DNA from: Armatimonadota bacterium
GTDB taxonomy: Bacteria > Armatimonadota > SYMT01 > JACQGL01
Direction: 5' to 3'
Assembly (NCBI GenBank): GCA_016199525.1
Contig: JACQGL010000023.1
Span: forward strand, 1 to 32,168
DNA length: 32,168 nucleotides
Below are positions 17,174 to 24,619 of this stretch, in pieces; position 1 is the first letter of the stretch; every line of letters starts with the position of its first letter. Position numbers and translations under genes: made by a program. The notes under the pieces were generated by a model. The model worked only from the letters and a program-made list of their open reading frames with translations, ran no database searches and had not been told where the DNA came from.

Positions 17174-17872
17174 ATGCAGTGGTTTCGAGGCGCCACGCCG
17201 CTGGAGGTGATCGCCCTGCGGGTGGACGCAGGCGAAGAGGTGCGGCCCGCCCTGGCGCGCCTGGCCCGCGACCTCCCGCTGGCCGCGGGCAGCGTGCTGA
17301 GCGGCCACGGGACCCTGGAGCACTTCGTGCTGGAGGTCCCCGCGACCGTCACCTGGCCCCCGGGGATCCATTCTGTGGAGAAGCAGGGCGCGACGCAGAT
17401 TATTTCCGCCCAGGGACTGATCGCCAACGGGGAGGTGGACGTGACGTTGTGCGTGGCACGGCGCAACGAGATCTACGCCGGCCGCGTGCTGGATGGGACG
17501 AAAGCGCTCTTCGGGGCCGAATTCGTGATCCTGCGCGCGGGTAATACGCGCTGGACCTACGCCAGCCACCCGCAGACCGGCGTGCCGGTGTTCGAAGCGG
17601 TGACCTCAGGGCCGCTGGCACAGGTCACACTGATGGGACGGCCGATAGATCCTGCTGCTGCCGCCCTCGTGCCGCCCGCATTGATCCGCAAGCATCTGGC
17701 GCTGCCCGTGGCCCGTACTGGCGATACGCTGGTGCTGGCGATGGCAGACCCTAATAATCCGTTCGCCATCGACGACTTTCGCCACGCCACGCGCCTGCGC
17801 ATCCAGCCGGTAAGCGTCGACCCTCGCGAGCTGATGGCAGCCATCGAGCAGGTATTGGCGGGGAGGGGATAA
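17174..17872 (+). CDS. PPC/DUF296-domain protein fused to a GspE_N-like module
   Basis: A 232-residue protein from ATG 17174, with GGAG about 10 nt upstream. Residues about 5-122 form a PPC (DUF296) domain: EEVRPALARLARDL, AGSVLSGHGTLEHFVLEV, GATQIISAQGLIANGEVDVTL, AGRVLDGTKALFGAEFVIL. The HLH metal-site motif common in bacterial members is VDV here (88-90), so the usual zinc site appears lost. Residues about 160-228 match the second half of the N-terminal domain of type II secretion/pilus ATPases (GspE_N/MshEN): ALVPPALIRKHLALPVA, LAMADPNNPFAIDDFRHAT, VDPRELMAAIEQVL. The RLG-containing c-di-GMP motif that normally precedes this is absent. The two modules together are unusual. There is no secretion gene nearby. 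PPC proteins are known as DNA-associated in plants; the bacterial role is unclear. Confidence 0.85.
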   Translation: MQWFRGATPLEVIALRVDAGEEVRPALARLARDLPLAAGSVLSGHGTLEHFVLEVPATVTWPPGIHSVEKQGATQIISAQGLIANGEVDVTLCVARRNEIYAGRVLDGTKALFGAEFVILRAGNTRWTYASHPQTGVPVFEAVTSGPLAQVTLMGRPIDPAAAALVPPALIRKHLALPVARTGDTLVLAMADPNNPFAIDDFRHATRLRIQPVSVDPRELMAAIEQVLAGRG

Positions 17873-17983
17873 GCCGGCATAGGACGCTTACTGACCGGGG
17901 ATCGCGGCGACGGGGATCGAGGGCGGATCGAAACGATTGTGGCGTGTGCCGGCTTGCCGGCGCTGTCCCGGAGGGGTGGCGGG

Positions 17984-18499
17984 GTGACGGCACTGATGGC
18001 AGACACCTCGATAGCCAGCCACCGCGCATCAAACCGGCGGCTGGGCACGGAGGCACCCCTCCACACTCCAAAGATGACGCACGCTGAAGATGCCTTGCGC
18101 CAGCAACACGACATTCTGGTCGAGATGCTGGCGCGCCGGATCAAGATCCCGCAGTGGACGGTGGCCGTGAACACATCCGCGGCGCGGGACCACCTTGTGC
18201 CCTGCCCTGCTCTGCCCGCGGGCGCCTTCTACCCCGATCTGGTGATGACGGAGCGCTTCACCGGCCGCATCGCGGCGGTGGGGGAGGTAGAAACCGAGGC
18301 CACCCTGGCCGGAGAGGAGCCGGAGGCGCGCTGGTGGGTGGCGGCCTACCTGACCCCGAAGTTCTTCGTCTATGTCCCCGAGGCGTGCGAGAAGGAGGTG
18401 AAGGAGCGACTGCGCCGGGCGCGAGTGCGCCCGGCGGGGCTGTTTCTCTACTTCTTCTCGGCGCGCAACGCATTGCTGGTGCGCCGGGCGGGCGGATAG
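17984..18499 (+). CDS. Uncharacterised protein, possible PD-(D/E)xK-like fold
   Basis: A 171-residue protein if translation starts at GTG 17984, which has GGAGGGG about 7 nt upstream. A later ATG (18074, residue 31) begins the part that looks conserved (MTHAEDALRQQHDILVEMLARR) and is an alternative start. The core FYPDLVM ... AAVGEVETEATL ... WWVAAYLTPKFFVYVP ... LFLYFF places D85 on one strand and E101-x-E103 on the next. That is the layout of the restriction-endonuclease-like superfamily, though the usual Lys is Glu here. Nuclease activity is therefore doubtful. A GCCGG/CCGGC hairpin lies just upstream (17948-17961). It sits between the PPC-domain gene and a DUF2231 gene on the same strand, but spacing over 100 bp argues against tight coupling. 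Confidence 0.72.
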   Translation: MTALMADTSIASHRASNRRLGTEAPLHTPKMTHAEDALRQQHDILVEMLARRIKIPQWTVAVNTSAARDHLVPCPALPAGAFYPDLVMTERFTGRIAAVGEVETEATLAGEEPEARWWVAAYLTPKFFVYVPEACEKEVKERLRRARVRPAGLFLYFFSARNALLVRRAGG

Positions 18500-18524
18500 C
18501 GGGCAGCGCCCCGAGTCCGCGTAT

Positions 18525-18549
18525 CCGCCCTGCGTTTGGATGCGGGCGG
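18525..18549 (+). terminator. GC-rich hairpin after the PD-(D/E)xK-like gene
   Basis: CCGCCC-T-GC (18525-18533) pairs with GC-GGGCGG (18542-18549) in an 8-bp stem with one bulge and an eight-base loop. It lies 26 bp after the stop codon at 18499 and before the DUF2231 gene, so a terminator is plausible despite the lack of a T-run. Confidence 0.4.
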
Positions 18550-18639
18550 GTCCCGGTAACACTACGTGAGGAGCCCGAGTGCAGAACAGCGTCCCCGGGC
18601 GCTCCGCTCCCGCAAGTCAAACGCAATGAGGTCACAACC

Positions 18640-19173
18640 GTGCGTAGTAAAGCGGCTATCGGCCATCACCCCATCCACCCGATGCTGGTCCCCGTTCCTA
18701 TCGGCGCGTTCGTCGGCGCCCTTATCGGCGACCTGGCATTCATGGGCACCCGCAACCTGTTCTGGTTCCAGTTCGCCTACTGGGCCATCATTATCGGGAT
18801 CATCGGCGCCCTGCTGGCGGCGCTGGCGGGCTTTACGGATTACTTTGGCGTGCGCATGAGCGCCGCCGGGTTCCGTACGGCCACCACTCACATGGTCCTT
18901 AACCTTACGCTGGTCGTCCTCTACGCCGTTAGCCTCTGGGTACGGATCAACGGCGCGCCGCTCGGATCGCCAGCGTGGGGCTGGGCGTTCGGGATTGCCC
19001 TGGTCGCTTTTGTGCTGCTGGTTATCTCCGGATGGCTGGGGGGAGAGATCAGTTACGGCCATCGGGTAGGGATAGCAGAAGACCTGGATCCGGAAGCGAA
19101 GCAGATCGGCGAGCAGGAAGCGGCGCAGCGTCCGGCGGCAGTGCCTGAAGGCCAGCGGGCGCGCGCCGCGTGA
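18640..19173 (+). CDS. DUF2231 four-helix membrane protein
   Basis: A 177-residue inner-membrane protein. The GTG at 18640 is preceded by GAGGT at about 8 nt spacing, and the family signature starts within ten codons of it. HHPIHPMLVPVPIGAF is the hallmark of DUF2231, followed by four membrane segments (roughly residues 18-36, 46-66, 84-104 and 115-135). The conserved His residues (H9, H10, H13) at the membrane face have led to suggestions of metal or haem binding in this family, but the role is unproven. After the last helix comes an acidic, Ala/Gln-rich cytoplasmic tail of about 35 residues. It stands alone between hairpins on both sides, so it is probably monocistronic. Confidence 0.88.
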   Translation: MRSKAAIGHHPIHPMLVPVPIGAFVGALIGDLAFMGTRNLFWFQFAYWAIIIGIIGALLAALAGFTDYFGVRMSAAGFRTATTHMVLNLTLVVLYAVSLWVRINGAPLGSPAWGWAFGIALVAFVLLVISGWLGGEISYGHRVGIAEDLDPEAKQIGEQEAAQRPAAVPEGQRARAA

Positions 19174-19258
19174 GCCGCAGCACTCGATCTGTCTGGTGAA
19201 CCTCGCCCCGGAGGAGGATGCGGGGGAACCTGCTCCCTGCCTGCGGGGTCCTCGTACC

Positions 19259-19277
19259 TGGGCCTGTCGTAGGCCCA
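19259..19277 (+). terminator. Small hairpin downstream of the DUF2231 gene
   Basis: TGGGCCT and AGGCCCA form a perfect 7-bp stem with a GTCGT loop, 86 bp after the DUF2231 stop codon and 62 bp before the next ATG. A second GC-rich imperfect stem follows (about 19285-19316). There is no T-run. Confidence 0.35.
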
Positions 19278-19338
19278 TCACCTCTCCCAGGGCCCAAGGC
19301 CCTTCGGGATGGGGAAGCCGCTGCTCAGGAGGATCCCC

Positions 19339-19974
19339 ATGCATCGTCCTTTCCGGGGCTTGTTCGTTGCTACCGCTGGGGTGGCCGCCGTGGTGTTGGC
19401 CACGGGCCTGACCGCGCAAACCCTGCGGGGCCATGTCTTCGAGGCGCATCGACAGCGCGCTGTGGGGACTCGCCGGGATCGGCGACTGCTGGCCCCCGTG
19501 CCCGGCAGCCCACAGAGTCAGGCCGTAACGAGCACGCGCTCGCGCCTCGGCGGCCTGTTTCTGCTCTTCGACTACAACCTATCCCGCGGCATCTTTCTCG
19601 ACCTGAACGGACCGGACGAACCTACCGATCTGGGTAACCGCGAGTTCCTGGAAGCCGACGTCTGGCTTTCCGACCGGTTTGGAACCAAGTTCCGGATCAT
19701 CGGCACGGCGGTGGTCACCGAGGACTTCCTGGAGGAGGATCGCTCCGATACGGGCACGGATATCATCCAGACGGTGGACCTGGTGCTGTTCGGTGAAGGC
19801 CAGATCCGCGCGGGCGGCTTCTGGAACGTGCCGGATGGGAGCAGAACCGACGATCCGCTCCTCCCCGTGCTGGGAGCTACCGGGACGCGGTTCCTCCAGG
19901 CGTTCGACCAGGGCCATCTTCGCTTCGTCGCGCGGCCTGACGATGACGAGGAGCTGTTCCTCCTGGAGCGATAA
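19339..19974 (+). CDS. Secreted protein of unknown function
   Basis: A 211-residue protein. ATG 19339 has a strong AGGAGG ribosome site about 7 nt upstream. Residues 1-27 form a signal peptide (MHRPFRG, then LFVATAGVAAVVLATG, cleavage near LTAQ). A short basic, Arg-rich stretch follows (about 37-52), then a compact beta-rich domain: GGLFLLFDYN, GIFLDLNG, FLEADVWLSDRFGTKFRIIGTAVV, TVDLVLFGEGQIRAGGFWNV, HLRFVARPD. It ends with an acidic tail (DDDEELFLLER). There are no Cys after the leader and no membrane anchor, so it is probably periplasmic or extracellular. I do not recognise the family. It is not obviously linked to its neighbours. Confidence 0.75.
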   Translation: MHRPFRGLFVATAGVAAVVLATGLTAQTLRGHVFEAHRQRAVGTRRDRRLLAPVPGSPQSQAVTSTRSRLGGLFLLFDYNLSRGIFLDLNGPDEPTDLGNREFLEADVWLSDRFGTKFRIIGTAVVTEDFLEEDRSDTGTDIIQTVDLVLFGEGQIRAGGFWNVPDGSRTDDPLLPVLGATGTRFLQAFDQGHLRFVARPDDDEELFLLER

Positions 19975-20171
19975 GGATGGCGGGCTACCGGGCGCCGGTT
20001 TTCAGTTTCTGGCAGGAGACGAGAGGACAGGTCGGTTGTGGAGGGTAGAGCCGATGTCTGGCTGTCGCTTCCTCACGGTCGCGGCAGCGCCCTGCGGCCC
20101 GTCGTCGGCCCCACAGCAGCGCGATGGTCAAGGACGCGTCGGCCACACCACGATACCGTAGTGGCCGGCGC

Positions 20172-20954
20172 TCAGGCGCGGGCCAGGATGGGGAACCAAT
20201 CCCCCGTCAGCGGCGCGCTCGGCTCGAGGTCCAGATCATCTGTGACGCAGTGCGGCTTCTTCAGGTAGGTCGTCCCGTCCGGCATGTAAATGATCACCAG
20301 CGCACGGCGGGGCTGATTCCCCCGGTTGGGCGGGGCGTAGTGGAAAGTGAGGCCGTTGTGGAAGGTGCAGTCCCCCGCCTGCAGCGGTACGGCCACCGGT
20401 GACTTCATCCGCTGCTGGCACTCCTGGGGGACAAACGCGAAGATATCCTGCGGGTTGACCAGATTGATGGGCGGTAGCTTCCCGAGCCTGTGCGACCCCG
20501 GGATGAAGTGCATGCAGCCGTTGTGCTCATCCACATCGTCTAGGGGCAGCCAGCAGGACAGCGCCCCCGCCTCGTTCATCGGCCAGTAGGGCAGATCCTG
20601 GTGCCAGGGCGACGGCCGGCTATCGCGGCCCGGCATCTTGATGAGGGCGTGGTCGTGCCAGAGACGTATGGCGTGGCTGCGGCTGAGCTGCCGGGCGATC
20701 TGCGCCAGACGGGGATGGAACACCAGCCGCCGCACGCCCTCGTGATCTCGCCAGAGGTTGACCTTCTGGAGGAAGACGCGGTCGTAATCGGAGCTGCCGG
20801 TGCGGTCGATGCCGCCGGTAAGCCGCATGTGGAGCGCCTCTTCCAGGAAGACGCGCGCGTCCGCCAGCTCCTCGGGCGTGATGACTTCGGGAAGCGGCAG
20901 GTAGCCGTTCTCTTCGTAGAACTGGATCTGCGATTCGGTAATCGGGTAGTGCAT
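20172..20954 (-). CDS. Phytanoyl-CoA dioxygenase-family (PhyH) oxygenase
   Basis: A 260-residue Fe(II)/2-oxoglutarate-type oxygenase of the PhyH family, a usual length for it. The iron-binding HxD is H118-Q-D120 in SPWHQDLPYW and the distal His is H205 in GLTFHYAPPN. Arg216/217 (QPRRALV) would bind 2-oxoglutarate. Flanking family features are present: GYLPLPEVITPEEL near the start, LSCWLPLDDVDEHNGCMHFIPGSH, and VPLQAGDCTFHNG. ATG 20954 has GGAG about 12 nt upstream, a little far. Bacterial PhyH proteins hydroxylate diverse small molecules, and nothing nearby tells the substrate. It is convergent with the secreted-protein gene ending at 19974; the 197-bp gap between them holds nothing recognisable. 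Confidence 0.9.
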   Translation of the reverse strand: MHYPITESQIQFYEENGYLPLPEVITPEELADARVFLEEALHMRLTGGIDRTGSSDYDRVFLQKVNLWRDHEGVRRLVFHPRLAQIARQLSRSHAIRLWHDHALIKMPGRDSRPSPWHQDLPYWPMNEAGALSCWLPLDDVDEHNGCMHFIPGSHRLGKLPPINLVNPQDIFAFVPQECQQRMKSPVAVPLQAGDCTFHNGLTFHYAPPNRGNQPRRALVIIYMPDGTTYLKKPHCVTDDLDLEPSAPLTGDWFPILARA

Positions 20955-21360
20955 CGGTAGGTAGTGCTCCGCTTGCTACTCAAAGCCTCATGATACCTAT
21001 GGAGCGTCGACGGCGCCGCTGGTTTCACCTTTCTTCCTTCTATCCTCCCGCGCCGTGGTCCCGAACCGGTGTCCGCCCGGGATACGGGAAAGAGGGCGTG
21101 GCGATGGCCTTCCTGCCTCCGCAGGTACCGGACCTCCGACTCGCGCTCCTTCGGTAGAACCCGCCATACAAGAGCGGGAACATGCGGTAGAGGTAGAGAC
21201 GGTTTGGCAAGCGTTTCCCACACAAGGGCAGAGAGAAAGACCGGAGAGATCGCCAGGATAGCAGCGGCACGCGGAAGCAACCCCTCGGCTAATTCTTGCA
21301 GCGCGTCCGAACGTATGCTACACTGACGCCTCCACACTGTCCGCCAGAGGTCCCCGGCCT
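20955..21360. other. Divergent spacer between PhyH and the four-Cys protein
   Basis: 406 bp without a supported gene. The right end holds the sigma70-type promoter described separately. The rest shows short open frames of Arg/Ser/Pro-rich composition with no ribosome site and no motif. The PhyH gene must be transcribed leftward from here, but I could not identify its promoter. Confidence 0.45.
21296..21324 (+). promoter_or_regulatory. Sigma70-type promoter of the four-Cys protein gene
   Basis: TTGCAG (21296-21301) and TACACT (21319-21324) are separated by exactly 17 bp. They match the housekeeping consensus at 4 of 6 and 4 of 6 positions. Transcription would begin near 21331, giving a leader of about 30 nt before ATG 21361. 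Confidence 0.55.
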
Positions 21361-21702
21361 ATGTCGATTGAAACACGCAATGAATGGTGCCGCGAGGTGG
21401 TAGTGTTGCGACCGCCCACGGGGCGCCTGCGCTTCCTCGTGCACGTGAACAAGGAGCGCTGCCCCTACTGCAGCAGCGGCGTGCGCACGACCTCGATCTG
21501 GGGAACTGTCACGGGGTTCACCGAGGAGGTAGCGTGGTGCGGCCACTGCTTCAACGCCACCTGCTACGCGGTTCGCCTGCCACCGACGCAACGGGAGCGC
21601 TTTGAAGCGATGCGCAGTGCGTTCCTCTCGGAGACGCCGGCGACGGTCTGGGATGCTGCCCGCCCGGCGCTGGAAGATCTGGAACGCCGCGGGCTACTGT
21701 AA
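21361..21702 (+). CDS. Small four-cysteine (zinc-ribbon-like) protein
   Basis: A 113-residue cytoplasmic protein. Two CxxC pairs, C34-P-Y-C37 and C60-G-H-C63, are spaced like a treble-clef or zinc-ribbon knuckle. Between them lies a beta-rich stretch (GVRTTSIWGTVTGFTEEVAW). C10 and C68 are extra. The C-terminal third is helical (PTQRERFEAMRSAFL, TVWDAARPALEDLERRGLL). The start at ATG 21361 follows a good promoter, and an AGAGGT about 10 nt upstream could act as ribosome site. I do not recognise the family; metal binding is inferred from the cysteines. It converges on the KGG-repeat gene. Confidence 0.78.
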   Translation: MSIETRNEWCREVVVLRPPTGRLRFLVHVNKERCPYCSSGVRTTSIWGTVTGFTEEVAWCGHCFNATCYAVRLPPTQRERFEAMRSAFLSETPATVWDAARPALEDLERRGLL

Positions 21703-21707
21703 GAAGA

Positions 21708-21728
21708 GCGTTTAGCGTTTAGCGTTGA
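21708..21728. repeat. Three tandem heptamers (GCGTTTA)
   Basis: GCGTTTA, GCGTTTA, GCGTTGA run head to tail just after the stop codon at 21702, in the 116-bp gap between convergent genes. A GC-rich stretch that could fold weakly follows. Significance unclear. Confidence 0.6.
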
Positions 21729-21818
21729 GCTCACCGCCGCCGGGCTTCGGGCGGGGCTTGTCCATCTCTTCGCCAGTGGCCCCGGTCGGGATCTCCCCGC
21801 CCTGAACGCCGGCGAGCG

Positions 21819-22112
21819 CTACTTGGTGGCGCGTTTGCCTCGCTCGATCAACTCCCGGACGCGCTGGCCCCCCTTCTTGCCGATCCGCTCGTAGAACTCA
21901 TGGCCGTAGCGCTGCGCCGTGCGCTTTCCCCCTTTTCGCCCGATCTCCCCGTAGAAGTCGGCGCCATACTTCTCGCTAGTAGTGCGGCCACCCTTGTGGC
22001 CGATCTCGGTATAGAATTCCTTCCCGTAGCGAGCCTTGACAGTTTCGCCACCTCTTCGACCCGCTTCCGCGACCGTTATCTCCTTTGCTTCAGGATGCTC
22101 CCTGTCTGACAT
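21819..22112 (-). CDS. KGG-repeat stress-induced protein (GsiB/YciG-like)
   Basis: A 97-residue very hydrophilic protein made of three to four copies of a 20-residue repeat. Gly-Gly pairs fall at residues 21-22, 41-42, 61-62 and 81-82, and Tyr-Gly pairs at 29-30, 49-50 and 69-70. The unit reads roughly GG-R-T-x4-YG-x-x-FY-x-x-IG-x-K. This is the KGG motif of general-stress proteins such as Bacillus GsiB and E. coli YciG, which are intrinsically disordered, hydrophilin- or LEA-like, and linked to desiccation or stationary-phase survival. ATG 22112 has AGGAG about 9 nt upstream. The perfect 20-residue period points to repeat duplication. It is probably monocistronic. Confidence 0.92.
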   Translation of the reverse strand: MSDREHPEAKEITVAEAGRRGGETVKARYGKEFYTEIGHKGGRTTSEKYGADFYGEIGRKGGKRTAQRYGHEFYERIGKKGGQRVRELIERGKRATK

Positions 22113-22622
22113 TGATGATCACTCCTGCGGGAAAAGAGCGAGATAGCCTACGATGGGGAGGCAGGAGCCAGCAGAATGGGGACCGCTGCGGCGCCGGAAT
22201 CGCCGCACCGACAAAGTCTGGTTGAGTAAGTATACCCCCTCCCTCCGGGCATTCAAACGTTTCCTCCGTCAGTCGGTTCTGCTCGACCAGGGATCGTTGC
22301 CCGTACAGGCGCGCTGACCGGGCGCAAGCAGGCCGGAAGCAGCCGCCGTTCATCGCGATCCTGGCTCGCACACCTTGCCTCAAGGGATAGATTCGGCTGC
22401 AGAAAGACGCGCGCAGATATCAAGTGAGAAAAGGAGAAAAAGAGAAGACGAGGGGCGGGCGAAGAAACGACCAGATGAGGGATGGGCAGCCCAATGTACC
22501 TGTCTCTCATTGCTTCGCTGCCGCGCTGCTTTGCCGGGCCGCTCCCTCACTACTTTGTCCTTTCGCTTTGGCACTGGCTCCCTGGCCGATTATCGGCGTC
22601 CACCATCGGCTATCCCTTCTGG
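22113..22622. other. 510-bp spacer without a supported gene
   Basis: Lies upstream of the KGG gene and downstream of the DUF1501 gene, both on the minus strand. Open frames on both strands lack ribosome sites and motifs. GCCGA/TCGGC (22585-22597, three-base loop) forms a small stem 26 bp past the DUF1501 stop and may mark its 3' end. The KGG promoter should be here but was not identifiable. Confidence 0.45.
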
Positions 22623-23978
22623 CTACAGCAGCTCCTTGGGGACCCTACCGCCTTTGAGGATGGGAATCGGCCGGAGGCTGCGGTCCTGCAGCGTCATCTC
22701 GGGATCGATGCCCAGATGGTGGTAGATGACCGCGCAGAGATCTGCCGGTGTCAACGTCTGGTCCACGGGATGCTCGCCAAACCGGTTGGTCGCGCCGATC
22801 ACCTGGCCGTGTCTGTATTCCCCGCCGGCGATGAGCACGCAACCCGCCTGCGGCCAGTGGTCCCGACCCGCGCCCGCGTTGATCCGGGGCGTGCGTCCGA
22901 ACTCGCCCGCGCAGACCACCAGGGTGTCCTTCAGCAGGCCGCGCTCGTGCAGGTCCTGGACGAGGGTGGCGACCATGCGGTCGTAGCGTGGGAGCCTGCT
23001 GTCCATCGCCCCCTTGATGTTGCCGTGATCATCCCAGCAGCCGATATTGCAGGTAACGAAGCGGGCCCCCGCTTCCACAAGCCGCCGCGCAAGGAGCGCG
23101 TTTTCTGCCCAGCCCGGGCCGTAGCGCTCCCGCAATTGCGGGGCTTCTTTGCTCAGATCGAACGCCACGTGCCTCTTGCCGGATAGCACCATGTCCAGGG
23201 CATGGCGCTGGTCCCGACACCATCGGGGCTGGTTGATCTCCCCGCTCTGCTCAATATGGCGGCGCAGGCTCTCCACGTCGCGCCGCAGGTGCTGCCGGCG
23301 CAAGATACGTGGCTCATCCAGGCCCGGAGCAGGCTTGAGGTCTGCCGTGCTGGCGATGGGTGGCGGGGGACCTTCGCGGCCGTAGCTTTCGCTGCCGGTG
23401 CGGAAGGGATGGTATGGCGCGCCCAGGTAGGCGGCGCCGTGGTAGCCGAAGCCGCCGTCGTTCATCACCACGTAAGGCAACATGTCGGGGACCTTCGGGC
23501 CGAGCACTCGGGCGGCGACGGAGCCCACGGACGGGTAGCGGGGCGTCTGCAAGGCGGCGTTCGATCCCGGGTAGCCGGTGAGCATCCAGTGGGCGGCAGC
23601 GAAGTGGTCGCCGTGGTTGTGCGTCATGCCACGGTGGATCGTGCACAGATGCATAATCTTCGCCTGCCGGGGCAGCATCTCGGAGATCTGGATGCCGGAA
23701 ACGCTGCTTTCCAGCGGCCGGAACGGGCCGCGGATCTCGGAGGGCGCCTCCGGCTTGGGATCGCAGGTATCGATATGCGATGGCCCACCGGGCATCCAGA
23801 TCAGGATGACGGACTTGTTGTTGCCGCCCGACTGCCTGCCGGTGGCGGCTTGGGCCTCCTGAAGGCGCAGCACATCTGCGAGCGACAGGCCGGTCAGACC
23901 GAGGCAGCCCACGCGCAGAAAGTCGCGGCGGCTGATACTGTCGCAAAAAAGATGCGCACGACCCCTAATTTCCAGCAT
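22623..23978 (-). CDS. DUF1501 sulfatase-like exported protein (Tat leader)
   Basis: A 451-residue protein, the usual length for DUF1501. ATG 23978 places a twin-arginine leader at the start (SRRDFLRVGCLGLTGLSLADVL, R17-R18), so it is likely exported folded. An in-frame extension up to 24227 is Arg/Pro/Ser-rich and lacks similarity, so I reject it. The domain resembles alkaline-phosphatase-like/sulfatase folds: VILIWMPGGPSHIDTCDPKP, then IHRGMTHNHGDHFAAAHWMLTG, MVLSG, VVCAGEFGRTPRINAGAGRDHW, and NRFGEHPVDQTLTPADL. The conserved Asp and His residues suggest a metal site. In Planctomycetes these genes usually sit beside DUF1549/DUF1553 cytochrome-like genes; here it stands alone. Enzymatic role unknown. 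Confidence 0.9.
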   Translation of the reverse strand: MLEIRGRAHLFCDSISRRDFLRVGCLGLTGLSLADVLRLQEAQAATGRQSGGNNKSVILIWMPGGPSHIDTCDPKPEAPSEIRGPFRPLESSVSGIQISEMLPRQAKIMHLCTIHRGMTHNHGDHFAAAHWMLTGYPGSNAALQTPRYPSVGSVAARVLGPKVPDMLPYVVMNDGGFGYHGAAYLGAPYHPFRTGSESYGREGPPPPIASTADLKPAPGLDEPRILRRQHLRRDVESLRRHIEQSGEINQPRWCRDQRHALDMVLSGKRHVAFDLSKEAPQLRERYGPGWAENALLARRLVEAGARFVTCNIGCWDDHGNIKGAMDSRLPRYDRMVATLVQDLHERGLLKDTLVVCAGEFGRTPRINAGAGRDHWPQAGCVLIAGGEYRHGQVIGATNRFGEHPVDQTLTPADLCAVIYHHLGIDPEMTLQDRSLRPIPILKGGRVPKELL

Positions 23979-24619
23979 TTGTCCAGTTCCCCAACATTGG
24001 ACGATGTTCCGAGTACGCTCGGGACATCCGTTGCTCCCCAACCCAGACACCGACTCTCGCAGTGCCGGGGCCGATGGCACAATCCGTGTCGTTGGACACC
24101 CGGCGGGCGAGTTTGTTGCGACAAGAGCGCGCGGGCGAGCGCGTCTCGCCCTGCTTCCACAAGGCACAGGCTTGGTCGATCCCGGTGCGCTGCTCCTCAG
24201 GCAGGGCCGCCGGGCGGACCGCCACAAAATCTCAACCCATTACCTCACGCGCCTGGTTACATTAAACTAAGGAGGATGAAATAACGCCTCGCTTGGGCAC
24301 GATTGCTTTCCACCCCGGCCTTCGGTCATCCTGAAAGCCTTCGGGGCTGGGGTGAGGAGGCGGACGACTGACTAAACGAGCGCTGATTTGGTCTGCCCCG
24401 GTTAGTGCCGGATAGGAAGCCGGGGACACGTTCTGACGAGGAAAGCGCGGGGGCGGTGTGCGAACTCCCTGCCGGAGATTCTGTTAAGCGCGTCCGAGCC
24501 GGATTCTCGGGGGCTACTGCGGTCCTGTTTGCGATATACAGCGAATAGGTGGTTCGTGGGTTGCAGACAGGCGTAATATGAAAGATGGAAACGATGCGCG
24601 CTGGTTGTGAGGGGTTGTC
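23979..24619. other. 641-bp divergent spacer
   Basis: Separates the DUF1501 gene (leftward) from the CBS/kor cluster (rightward). Frames entering from both sides are low-complexity. It contains a GC-rich hairpin (24311-24354). At 24271 GGAGG is followed at once by ATG AAA TAA, which cannot be a working start because there is no spacing. A TAATAT near 24575 could be a -10 for the CBS gene but no -35 matches it well. No RNA gene was recognised. Confidence 0.45.
24311..24354. terminator. Hairpin with the GAAAGCCTT motif
   Basis: CACCCCGGCC (24311-24320) pairs with GGCTGGGGTG (24345-24354) over 10 bp with one G-T pair. The 24-base loop contains GAAAGCCTTC. No gene ends immediately upstream on the plus strand, so a terminator role is doubtful. 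It shares the motif GAAAGCCTTYGGGGC with 6668-6682. Confidence 0.35.

Noticed and set aside
23979-24227. 83-codon N-terminal extension of the DUF1501 protein
   Set aside because: Low-complexity Arg/Pro/Ser sequence placed before a Tat leader; ATG 23978 gives the family length.
23202-24284. Plus-strand open frame opposite the DUF1501 gene
   Set aside because: No recognisable motif or ribosome site; DUF1501 on the other strand is strongly supported.
24271-24284. GGAGG followed by ATG AAA TAA, as if a two-codon gene
   Set aside because: The Shine-Dalgarno touches the ATG, so there is no spacing for initiation; likely chance.
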